Shown: positions 45,655 to 53,457 of the stretch, one piece after another
Layout: the number at the start of each line of letters is the position of its first letter
Numbering within the stretch: the first letter of the stretch is position 1
NCBI RefSeq assembly: GCF_014170375.1
Contig: NZ_LZZW01000012.1
Coordinates: 1 to 64,000 of the forward strand
Length of the DNA: 64,000 nucleotides
Reading direction: 5' to 3'
Origin: Variovorax sp. UMC13
GTDB lineage: Bacteria; Pseudomonadota; Gammaproteobacteria; Burkholderiales; Burkholderiaceae_C
Notes under the pieces: generated by a model
Database searches by the model: none
Told to the model about the DNA's origin: nothing
Seen by the model: only the letters and a program-made list of their open reading frames with translations
Translations under genes and position numbers: made by a program

Positions 45655-47910
45655 TCACTGCTCGTCGGGCAGGATGCTGTCGTAGTTGTAGTTGGTGTAG
45701 CGGTAGCGCCCGTACTTGTAGGGCGTGTAGGCGCGGCGCTCGACGTCCATGGCGTTGAGCAGCACACCGGTCGCGGCGCGGCCGCCCAGGGCCAGGCGGC
45801 GCGTGCTTTCGCGCAGCTCGCCCATGGTCGACTGGTCGGCGCGCGCCACCAGCAGCACCGTGCCTGCGTGCGCCGCCACGGTCATCGTGTCGGCCGCCAC
45901 CAGCACCGGCGGGGTGTCGATCACGATCAGGTCGTACAGCTCCGAGAGTTTCTCCAGCATCGACTTGAAGGACTCCGACACCAGCAGCTCCGAGGGGTTC
46001 GGCGGCAGCTGGCCGGTGGCCAGGAAGTCGAGGTCGGGCACCACCTGGCGGTGCACGGTCTGCTGCACGGTCAGGCTGCCGGCGATCAGTTCCGACAGGC
46101 CGCCATGGCGCTGCAGCCCGAAGTACTGGTGCGCATGGCCGCGCCGCAGATCGGCGTCGATCAGCAGCGTGCGCTTGCCCGCGGCCGCCATCAAGGCCGC
46201 GAAGTTGGCCGTGACGAAGCTCTTGCCCACGCCGGGCGTCGCGCCGGTGATCAGCACCCGGTTGTTGGGCGCTTCCAGCATCGCGAACTGCATCGCGGTG
46301 CGCAGGCTGCGCAGGCTCTCGACCGCCGGGTCGTCCGGGTGCTCGATGGCCAGCAGGCGCACGCCGGTCGCACCGGTGAGCCGGCGCTTGGCGATGCCGT
46401 CCTGCGCATTGCTCAGCGGGATGGTGGAGAAGACCGGCAGCCCGCTGTGGCTCTCGACTTCATGCGGATCCCGGATGCGCTGCTCGATGAAGGCATTGCG
46501 CAGGTAGGCGGCGACGATGCCCAGGAACAGGCCCAATGCCAGCGCCGCGCCGACGATGACCGAGCGACGGGGCTTGACCGGCAGTGTCGGCACCAGGGCC
46601 TCATCGAGCACGCGCACGTTGCCGACCTTGCCTTCCTTCACCAGTCGCAACTGCAGTGCGTTGTTCAGCAGCGACTGGTAGAGCTCGGTGTTGACCTTGA
46701 CGTCGCGCTCCATCCGCACGGCTTCCTGCTGGATCGCCGGCAGGCCCTTGATGCGCGTCTGGATGTTGCCGATGTCGCGCTGCAGCGCGGCGATCTGCGC
46801 GTCGAGCGTCTGCACCGACGGATGCTCGGCGGTGAAGCGGCTCTCGAGTTCGCGCCGGCGCTGCTGCGCCTCGAGCAGCTTGCTCTGGCGGTCCACCGCC
46901 TCGCCCAGGATGGCCGTGGCCTCTTCGCCGAAGGCGACGGTGGCCTTCTGGTTGCGGAAGCGGTTGTAGATCTCTTCGGAAGCCTCGAGCTGGCGCTTGA
47001 ACTGCGGCAGCTGCACGTCGAGGAAGGCCAGCGTCTTCTGCGCCTCGGCCGCCTTGCGTTCGATGTTCTGGCGCACGTACTGGGCGCCGACCGCGTTCAG
47101 CACGCGGGTGATCTGGTAAGGGTTGTTGCCGCGCGTCGACACCTCGATGATGCCCGACTGCTTGCCGCGCTCGTAGAGCGACAGGCCGGCCTGCACCTCG
47201 GCCACGACACCGGACTTGCGATGCCGGACCAGGTCGAATTCCGCGCCTGCCTTGCCGGACAGCCGGTCGATCATGAGCTCGACCGTGCCCTCGTCGGTCT
47301 GCGACTTCAGCAGCGTGCCGACGGTGCCTTCGAGCGGCGCCGCGAGGCGCGGATTCGTCAGGCTGTAGCGGCCGCCGCCCAGGGCCGTCACGCGGAACTC
47401 CGAACCCTCCAGGCCCTCGGGCACGTCGAAGCTCGAGGCGACGATCTGCTCGGTGCCCGACACATAGCCCTTGAGGCCCAGGAAGCCCGGCTCCGACAGC
47501 CCGTTCGAGCGGCGCGCCATCCAGCCGCCGATGTAGGGGATGTAGCGCGGTGAACTCGCGATGTAGAGCTTGCTGGCCTCGACCGCGGGTGCCACCACCA
47601 TGCGCGAACGGATGATCTCCATCTCGGCGCTGGTCGGGGTGCGCAGGTCGAACAGGCCGGCGGCCTCGTTGAGCACGCCCTTGGAGTTGTTGCCGTTGCC
47701 ATCCTCGACCTGCACGACCACGGCGGTCTCGTAGACCGGTCGCGCCAGCAGGGCGTAGGCGATGCCGATCGCCAGCACCACCAGCGTGATCGCCAGGATC
47801 ACCCACTTCTGCGCGCGCAGCACGTCGACGTAGCGACCGAAGTCCACGTCACCGCCGCCCTCGCTGGCTGTGGGCAGGTCGGTGTTGGAATAAGGAGTGG
47901 TGGAATTCAT
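45655..47910 (-). CDS. wzc: Polysaccharide co-polymerase / tyrosine autokinase Wzc
   Basis: Controls polymer length and export and phosphorylates itself on tyrosines. It has 751 residues. The N-terminal Wzz domain has a membrane helix (WVILAITLVVLAIGIAYALL), a long periplasmic coiled-coil middle follows, and a second helix comes after PVKPRRSVIVG. The cytoplasmic BY-kinase has Walker A GATPGVGKS (about residue 555) and Walker A' LLIDADLRRG. The C-terminal tyrosine cluster has eight tyrosines in YTPYKYGRYRYTNYNYDS. It lies 19 bases after wza; no wzb phosphatase is adjacent. Confidence 0.95.
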   Translation of the reverse strand: MNSTTPYSNTDLPTASEGGGDVDFGRYVDVLRAQKWVILAITLVVLAIGIAYALLARPVYETAVVVQVEDGNGNNSKGVLNEAAGLFDLRTPTSAEMEIIRSRMVVAPAVEASKLYIASSPRYIPYIGGWMARRSNGLSEPGFLGLKGYVSGTEQIVASSFDVPEGLEGSEFRVTALGGGRYSLTNPRLAAPLEGTVGTLLKSQTDEGTVELMIDRLSGKAGAEFDLVRHRKSGVVAEVQAGLSLYERGKQSGIIEVSTRGNNPYQITRVLNAVGAQYVRQNIERKAAEAQKTLAFLDVQLPQFKRQLEASEEIYNRFRNQKATVAFGEEATAILGEAVDRQSKLLEAQQRRRELESRFTAEHPSVQTLDAQIAALQRDIGNIQTRIKGLPAIQQEAVRMERDVKVNTELYQSLLNNALQLRLVKEGKVGNVRVLDEALVPTLPVKPRRSVIVGAALALGLFLGIVAAYLRNAFIEQRIRDPHEVESHSGLPVFSTIPLSNAQDGIAKRRLTGATGVRLLAIEHPDDPAVESLRSLRTAMQFAMLEAPNNRVLITGATPGVGKSFVTANFAALMAAAGKRTLLIDADLRRGHAHQYFGLQRHGGLSELIAGSLTVQQTVHRQVVPDLDFLATGQLPPNPSELLVSESFKSMLEKLSELYDLIVIDTPPVLVAADTMTVAAHAGTVLLVARADQSTMGELRESTRRLALGGRAATGVLLNAMDVERRAYTPYKYGRYRYTNYNYDSILPDEQ

Positions 47911-47929
47911 CGGCTGGATACTCTGAAAA

Positions 47930-49084
47930 TCAGCGCGTCGACGGCCGCGACAGGTCGCGCACCGAGGTGGCGGTCGCGGTCGAGGGCAGGATGAGACTGA
48001 TCACGCGGTTCCACTGCACCAGCGGCACGGGATCGACATAGACCACATCCCTCGGCCGCAGCGCGAACTGGTCGGCCAGCGCCAGCGCCGTGGGCGTGCG
48101 CGCATCGAGATGGAACAGCGACTGGCCGCCCTTGGGCTCGTTGCGCACGACGTAGATCTGGCGCGGGTTGGCCGAGCTCAGGTTGACGCCGCCGACCTCG
48201 CTCAGCGCCTCGTTGAGGCTCAGGCGGCCGTTGCGCATCGGGATGGCGGCCTGCTGCAGGACCTCGCCCATCACCGTGACCTTGCGCTCGTCGCGCCCGC
48301 GCACCATCACCATGTCGCCGTTCTTCAGCGGAATGCGGGTCGGGTCGACGCCCGCGCCGGCCAGGCCCACCAGGTCCAGCGTGGTGGTGACGCCGTTGCG
48401 CGTCAGGGTCACGAAGGAACGGTCGCCGTTGGGCAGCAGCCCGCCGGCGCGGTTGAGCGCTTCGGCCAGCGTCATGGGAATGTCGGTGAACACCAGCAGG
48501 CCCGGCGAGCGCACTTCGCCTTCGACATAGGCGCGCTTGCTGCGGAAGGCGGTCACGCGCACGCTCAGCTGGGGTTTCTTGAAGACGCGGGACAGGCGCT
48601 GGACCAGCGTGTCCTCGATCTGCTGCACCGTCATGCCGGCGGCATTGAGCGGACCGGCATAGGGAAAGGTCAGCTGGCCGGTGTCCGAGACGATGAAGCC
48701 CGGCGCGGGCGAGATGCTCGCCGGATCGGCCACGGTGGTCGCCGGCGTGCTGCTGAAGGCAATCTCCGGATGGTCGTAGACCACGATGCCGATCACGTCG
48801 CCCGGGCCAATGCGGTAGGCCTCGGGGTTGCCGATCAGCGCCAGCACCTCGGGGCCGATGCCGGCCGAGACGGCCTTGTTCTGCGCCTGGATGAGCGCCG
48901 GGGTGATGGCGGTCAGGGCGCCGGCGGGCGGCGGGTCGTCATTGGGGCCCGCATAGCCCGAGGGCGACACGGCTTTGCTGGCCTCGCTGCTGGCCGAGCT
49001 GAAGCCGGGGGCGAGCGGAGCACAGCCCTGCAGCACCAGGGCGGCAGAGACGAACAGAGCAGCGTGTACTACAAAACTTTTCAA
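47930..49084 (-). CDS. wza: Polysaccharide export outer-membrane lipoprotein Wza
   Basis: Forms the outer-membrane channel for polysaccharide export. About 384 residues. The lipobox is VLQGC, with Cys near residue 20 from the chosen start. The Poly_export domain includes YRIGPGDVIGIVVYDHPE, and SLBB-type repeats follow (RAYVEGEVRSPG, TVMGEVLQQAAIPM). I chose the TTG at 49084: GGAG lies 7 bases upstream and the signal peptide then has the usual length. A TTG at 49105 in the same frame is possible. Co-directional with wzc. Confidence 0.92.
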   Translation of the reverse strand: MKSFVVHAALFVSAALVLQGCAPLAPGFSSASSEASKAVSPSGYAGPNDDPPPAGALTAITPALIQAQNKAVSAGIGPEVLALIGNPEAYRIGPGDVIGIVVYDHPEIAFSSTPATTVADPASISPAPGFIVSDTGQLTFPYAGPLNAAGMTVQQIEDTLVQRLSRVFKKPQLSVRVTAFRSKRAYVEGEVRSPGLLVFTDIPMTLAEALNRAGGLLPNGDRSFVTLTRNGVTTTLDLVGLAGAGVDPTRIPLKNGDMVMVRGRDERKVTVMGEVLQQAAIPMRNGRLSLNEALSEVGGVNLSSANPRQIYVVRNEPKGGQSLFHLDARTPTALALADQFALRPRDVVYVDPVPLVQWNRVISLILPSTATATSVRDLSRPSTR

Positions 49085-49122
49085 ACCGGACTCCACAGAA
49101 ACCAAAATGAATACTTTTGGAA

Positions 49123-49161
49123 ACAGTTCCGACTGTACAGCAGGTCACATGATTCCTTCAA
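49123..49161 (-). promoter_or_regulatory. Candidate wza promoter with overlapping palindrome
   Basis: On the minus strand TTGAAG (49161-49156) and TACAGT (49137-49132) are 18 bases apart. The inverted repeat ACAGT-TCCG-ACTGT (49123-49136) overlaps the -10 box and start site, a usual position for a repressor. The start codon is about 40 bases on. Confidence 0.5.
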
Positions 49162-49310
49162 ATTGTTTCTTGGGGTATCGCCGACAGTGGCCGGCGCGAT
49201 CGTGCACAAGGTCACGATGACCGGGTCGAAAGTGAAGAAAAGAGCGACTCACCCCGGCGCCGCGGGCTGGCTGCGCGCGCCGTACCGTCCCTTGGGATAC
49301 CCAGGAAGCC

Positions 49311-50591
49311 CTAGAGGTTTTCCGTCTGCGCCGCGCGCTTCCAGGCCGCCAGAGCCTGCGGCGCATCATCGCGCGCTTCGGCCAGTTGGGCCAGTGCCAG
49401 CCAGGCGCGCCGGTAGAGTTCGGTGTCCTGCAGGCCCAGGCCGGCCTGCGTCAGCAGCTGCTGGGCCTTGCCCCACAGCTGCCGCTTCATGCAGGCCATG
49501 CCGGCCAGGTACTGCAGGTTGGCGTCGCGCGGGTTGTTGCGCTGGGCCGATTCGATGCGCGCCAGCCAGTCGGCGTCGACCGAATCCAGGCCCGCCTCCA
49601 GGGCCCGCGTGAGCCGCACGCGCAAGCCGTCGCCCAGGCTGCGCGGCTGCTCGACCATCCGCTCCCACACCGGCAGCAGCCAGCTGCGGGCCACCGCCAG
49701 GTCGCCGTTGAGCAGCACCATGCGCTGGGCGGCCTGGATCGCGACTTCGGGCATCTCCCGTTCGTTGCTCTCCAACGCGCCCCAGGCACGCAGCAGTTGC
49801 GCCGCGTCATGGGAATCCGACAGCACCTCGGTCGCCAGGCCGCGCACGATGCTTCGCGCCGCGGCCTCGGAGAAGGCCCGGTGCTTGGCCAGCAGGCGCG
49901 CCGTCTGCAGGGCCTCGAGCGTGCGGCGCTCCTGCCGCGCCGCCTTGAGATGCAGGCGCAGGGCCAGCGTGCGCCGCTGCACGCCCTGCGGCAGCTCTTC
50001 CAGGCGCGCCAGCGCGGCGGCCGGGTCGCGGTCTTCGAGGGCCCAGCGGGCCGATCGCAGTTGCACGCCTTCGCGGGTCTCGGGGCTGAGCACGCCGCGC
50101 TCGGCGCTCTCGTTGAGCGCCAGCTGGAGATGGGCATCGCGCGCCGGCCGGTCCTGCAGGGATTGCGCGCTTTCGGCGGCCAGCAGGTGCGACAGCACCC
50201 GCAGCTGGCGCGCCTGCGGCAGGGACACGTCGAGCCCCTCGAGCGCGCGCTCCTGCGCCAGCGCGGCCAGCGCCGCCTTGCGGGCGCGCGAGAAACGCCC
50301 GGCGATCAGCTGCACCATGGCGTCGAGCAGCGAGGAATGCAGCGCGCGTTCCTTCTGCTGCACCCGCCATTGGCGCGCCTGGTGCGGCAAGGACAGCAGC
50401 GCCGCCAGCGCGCGCAGGGCGGCATAGAGCAGCACGAAGGCGCCGGCCAGCAGCAGCAGCACCAGGTTGAGCGACAGGTCGACCCGCCACGGCGGCCAGA
50501 ACACCGTGACCGTGCCCTGGTTGTTGCCGGCGAACAGCGCCACCGCGGCCGCAATGCCGAACAGCGCGAGGAGCCAGAGTGCGGCGCGCAT
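49311..50591 (-). CDS. hemY: HemY-like tetratricopeptide membrane protein
   Basis: A 426-residue inner-membrane protein with two N-terminal helices (LWLLALFGIAAAVALFAG and LVLLLLAGAFVLLYAALRA) and a TPR-rich cytoplasmic or periplasmic domain. It is the hemX-hemY-type protein of the beta- and gamma-proteobacterial heme cluster, not the protoporphyrinogen oxidase of the same name in Bacillus. Its precise role in heme synthesis is unproved. It starts 3 bases after hemX. Confidence 0.92.
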   Translation of the reverse strand: MRAALWLLALFGIAAAVALFAGNNQGTVTVFWPPWRVDLSLNLVLLLLAGAFVLLYAALRALAALLSLPHQARQWRVQQKERALHSSLLDAMVQLIAGRFSRARKAALAALAQERALEGLDVSLPQARQLRVLSHLLAAESAQSLQDRPARDAHLQLALNESAERGVLSPETREGVQLRSARWALEDRDPAAALARLEELPQGVQRRTLALRLHLKAARQERRTLEALQTARLLAKHRAFSEAAARSIVRGLATEVLSDSHDAAQLLRAWGALESNEREMPEVAIQAAQRMVLLNGDLAVARSWLLPVWERMVEQPRSLGDGLRVRLTRALEAGLDSVDADWLARIESAQRNNPRDANLQYLAGMACMKRQLWGKAQQLLTQAGLGLQDTELYRRAWLALAQLAEARDDAPQALAAWKRAAQTENL

Positions 50592-50594
50592 CGC

Positions 50595-51680
50595 TCAGCG
50601 ACCGGCCGCCGCCGTGGCCAGCGCGGCGAGCGTTTCGTCGACGCGCGGGGGCTCCGCGGTGCGCACCTGCAGCTGCAGTTGCTGCAACAGCGTGGCGGCC
50701 GTCTGCACGCGGCGCGACGCGGGATCGAAATAGCGGTTGAGCGAACCGGCCACCAGCGCGAGTTCGCTGCGCGCGGTCTCGGCCTGGCGCGACAGCAGCG
50801 CGAGGCGGATGTTGAGCAGCTTGAGCTTGAGGTTCTCGCGCAGGAAGAAGCTCTGGTCGGGCGCCAGCAGCACGGCCTCGGGCCGTTCGATGCGCCCCAC
50901 GCGCACCAGCGAACGGGCTTCGCCGCGCACCGTGAGCAGCAGGCGCTCCCACCAGGGCGCGTCGGCCGGGATCGGCTCGGGCTGCCAGGCGTTGGCGCCG
51001 CCGCCGTGGCGCACCGCCACCGCATTGAGCGTCGGCAGGTCGTCGACACCGCGCATCAGTTCGTCGAGTTTGAGCAGCGCATCGCCGCCGTCGCTGCTGG
51101 CCGAGGCGCGCAGGCGGTCGGCGTCGCGCTGGATGGCCCGCTGCAGCGGCGCCAGCCGCGGTTGCGCGGCGCGCGTGATGCGCACGTCGGCGGCCTTGAG
51201 CGCGGCCAGCAGCGGCTCGACGTTGCCGGTGGTCTGCGCCTGCTGCAGCGCCAGGCGCAGCGTCGACTCGATGTCGACCACCAGGTTCTCGTCGCGCGAG
51301 CGCGACAGGCTCTGCATCAGCTCCTCGAGCTGCGAACGCTGCAGCGTCACCTCGGCCAGCCGGCCCTCGGCCAGCGCCAGCCGCGCGGCGGTGTCGCGCA
51401 CCGTCTCGTTGGCCTGGCGCGCGAGCGTGCGCGCCTCGAGCGACTGCGCCAGCGAATCGCCGCTCTGGCGCGCGAGCTGTTCCTGCATGCCGCCGACCTT
51501 CTGCCACAGCACCAGCACCGTCACCAGCGCGATCAGCGTGAGCAGGGCCAGCAGGCCGAGGAAGATGCGCGACAGCACCAGCGCGCCGAGCGCGGCCGGC
51601 GCATGCCCCACGACCGGCACCACGGTCCGCGGTGCGGCATCGGATGCGAGTTCTTCGGGGGGCGGCAGCGCTTGACTCAT
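50595..51680 (-). CDS. hemX: HemX-like uroporphyrinogen-III C-methyltransferase-family protein
   Basis: A 361-residue membrane protein. The N-terminal cytoplasmic stretch is followed by one helix (IFLGLLALLTLIALVTVLVL) and a long coiled coil (residues about 70-130). Named HemX by position, it lacks the SAM-binding methylase fold and is probably not an enzyme. The ATG at 51680 overlaps the hemD stop by 4 bases; the frame continues upstream within hemD but the protein starts here. Confidence 0.9.
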   Translation of the reverse strand: MSQALPPPEELASDAAPRTVVPVVGHAPAALGALVLSRIFLGLLALLTLIALVTVLVLWQKVGGMQEQLARQSGDSLAQSLEARTLARQANETVRDTAARLALAEGRLAEVTLQRSQLEELMQSLSRSRDENLVVDIESTLRLALQQAQTTGNVEPLLAALKAADVRITRAAQPRLAPLQRAIQRDADRLRASASSDGGDALLKLDELMRGVDDLPTLNAVAVRHGGGANAWQPEPIPADAPWWERLLLTVRGEARSLVRVGRIERPEAVLLAPDQSFFLRENLKLKLLNIRLALLSRQAETARSELALVAGSLNRYFDPASRRVQTAATLLQQLQLQVRTAEPPRVDETLAALATAAAGR

Positions 51681-52447
51681 GCGAACGATTCTATCGACGC
51701 GATCAGCGCCGCCTGTCCGGGCGGCGCGACCTGCACCGAACCGAAACCGGCGGCGCGCGCGGCCTCGCCGATGCGGGGATGGGTGGCGACGGCGCGGGCC
51801 CGGTCCCAGCGCAGGCCGGGCAGGGCCGCGCGCAGGTTGGCGATGGCTTCCCCGCTGCTGAACAGCCAGACGCTGCCGTCGGTGGCGGCCGCGCTCGCCA
51901 GTTGCCGCTCGGCCTCGCCCAGCACCGGTGGCAGCCGGCGGTAGGCCACGACGGTGTCGATCCGGCCCCCCGCGGCCTCGATCTCCCGCGCCAGCCAGCC
52001 GCGGCCGATGGGCGCTCCCGCGGCGTTGCCGCCGCGCACGATCAGCACCCGCGTGCCCGGCCCGACCTGGGCGCGCACATCGGCCCACAGGGTCTCGGAA
52101 TCGAACTGCTCGGCGCCGGCCGGGGGCGCGTCGATGCCCGCCGCAGGCACGCCGGCCTCGCGCAGGCCGCGCACCGTGCCGGGCCCGGTGGCCCAGCAGC
52201 GCGGCAGGTCGGCGCCCAGCGTCACGCCCTGGAAGAAGTGCGTGGCCGCGGCCGCGCTGACGAACATCAGCGCCGACCAGTCGGCCAGGCGCTCGCGCAC
52301 GGCCTGCAGCGCGTCGGCCTCCGCGACCGTGTCGATCACGATCAGCGGCAGCGCCACGGCCTCCAGGCCCGTGCCCTGCAATTCCGCGATCCAGCGTTGC
52401 GCCTCGCGCGCCGGGCGCGTGACGATCACGCGGCGGGTGCTCGGCAT
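51677..52447 (-). CDS. hemD: Uroporphyrinogen-III synthase HemD
   Basis: Closes and inverts ring D of hydroxymethylbilane to uroporphyrinogen III, the branch point to heme and cobalamin. The 256-residue two-domain protein starts RRVIVTRPAREAQRWIAEL; LMFVSAAAATHFFQG, VLIVRGGNAAGAPIGRGWL and WLFSSGEAIANL are family blocks. I chose ATG 52447, 7 bases after the hemC stop; upstream in-frame codons lie inside hemC. Confidence 0.9.
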   Translation of the reverse strand: MPSTRRVIVTRPAREAQRWIAELQGTGLEAVALPLIVIDTVAEADALQAVRERLADWSALMFVSAAAATHFFQGVTLGADLPRCWATGPGTVRGLREAGVPAAGIDAPPAGAEQFDSETLWADVRAQVGPGTRVLIVRGGNAAGAPIGRGWLAREIEAAGGRIDTVVAYRRLPPVLGEAERQLASAAATDGSVWLFSSGEAIANLRAALPGLRWDRARAVATHPRIGEAARAAGFGSVQVAPPGQAALIASIESFA

Positions 52448-52454
52448 CGCCCGG

Positions 52455-53360
52455 TCAGCGCGCGCCGGCCGCGCGCAGTTGCGCCGCCACCGACACGCCC
52501 AGCGCCTCGGCCTGGGCCGGGTCGTCGACCGGGCCGGTGGTCTCGGCCTGCAACAGGGCGGCCGAACCTTCGGCGTCGCCCCAGGCGGCCTCGATGCGCA
52601 GCCGGCCGTCGGGCTGCCAGCGCGCATGCGCGGCCAGCGGCATCGAGCAGCTGCCGCCCATGGTGCGGCTCACGGCGCGCTCGGCGGCCGTGGCCAGGCC
52701 GTCGCGGCGGCTCGCCAGCGGCGCGAGCAGTTCCAGCAGGTCGGTGCGGTCGGCGCGGATCTCGATGCCCAGTGCGCCCTGCCCCGCGGCCGGCAGCATG
52801 GTCTCGGGCGCGAAGGCCGTGCGGATGCGCTCGGCCAGGCCCAGCCGCATCAGGCCCGCGGCCGCCAGGATGATCGCGTCGTAGTGGCCTTCGTCCAGCT
52901 TGCGCAGCCGGGTGTCGAGGTTGCCGCGCAGGGGTTCGATGCGCAGGTCGGGCCGCAGCGCGCGCAGCAGCACCACGCGGCGCAGGCTGGAGGTGCCGAC
53001 CACCGCGCCCTGCGGCAGTTCGTCGAGCGTGGCGTAGCGCGGCGAGACGAAGGCGTCGCGCGGGTCCTCACGCTCGAGCACGCAGGCCAGCGCGAAGCCT
53101 TCGGGCAGGTCCATCGGCACGTCCTTGAGCGAATGGACGGCGATGTCGGCGCGCCCTTCCTCGAGTGCGAGTTCCAGTTCCTTGACGAACAGCCCCTTGC
53201 CGCCGACCTTGCTCAGCGAGCGGTCCAGGATCTGGTCGCCGCGGGTGGTCATGCCGAGCAGGCTGACGGTGTGGCCTCGTTCTTGCAGCAGCGCCTGAAC
53301 ATGTTCAGCCTGCCAGAGGGCCAGACGGCTTTCGCGCGTCGCGATCACGATGTTGCTCAA
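52455..53360 (-). CDS. hemC: Porphobilinogen deaminase HemC
   Basis: Joins four porphobilinogens to hydroxymethylbilane. It has 301 residues. The dipyrromethane cofactor is attached to Cys238 ([13 protein letters not shown]); the catalytic aspartate is Asp80 in [13 protein letters not shown]. The start is TTG at 53360 ([17 protein letters not shown]), the only one giving the conserved N-terminus. First gene of hemC-hemD-hemX-hemY, divergent from ppc with 97 bases between. Confidence 0.95.
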   Translation of the reverse strand: MSNIVIATRESRLALWQAEHVQALLQERGHTVSLLGMTTRGDQILDRSLSKVGGKGLFVKELELALEEGRADIAVHSLKDVPMDLPEGFALACVLEREDPRDAFVSPRYATLDELPQGAVVGTSSLRRVVLLRALRPDLRIEPLRGNLDTRLRKLDEGHYDAIILAAAGLMRLGLAERIRTAFAPETMLPAAGQGALGIEIRADRTDLLELLAPLASRRDGLATAAERAVSRTMGGSCSMPLAAHARWQPDGRLRIEAAWGDAEGSAALLQAETTGPVDDPAQAEALGVSVAAQLRAAGAR

Positions 53361-53393
53361 AGCCGATATCCAGTGATGAAGATGACCCGCGGG

Positions 53394-53403
53394 ATGCTAG
53401 CAT
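53394..53403 (+). promoter_or_regulatory. Extended -10 and palindrome upstream of ppc
   Basis: ATGCTAGCAT is a perfect 10-base palindrome and includes TGCTAGCAT, an extended -10 (TGnTAnnnT), 55 bases before the ppc ATG. No good -35 is seen, as is usual for extended -10 promoters. Confidence 0.4.
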
Positions 53404-53457
53404 GTTGCGCCGCAGCAACGCTGTCGGCATACCCGTTCCACCGAGGAGAAAACGCGA

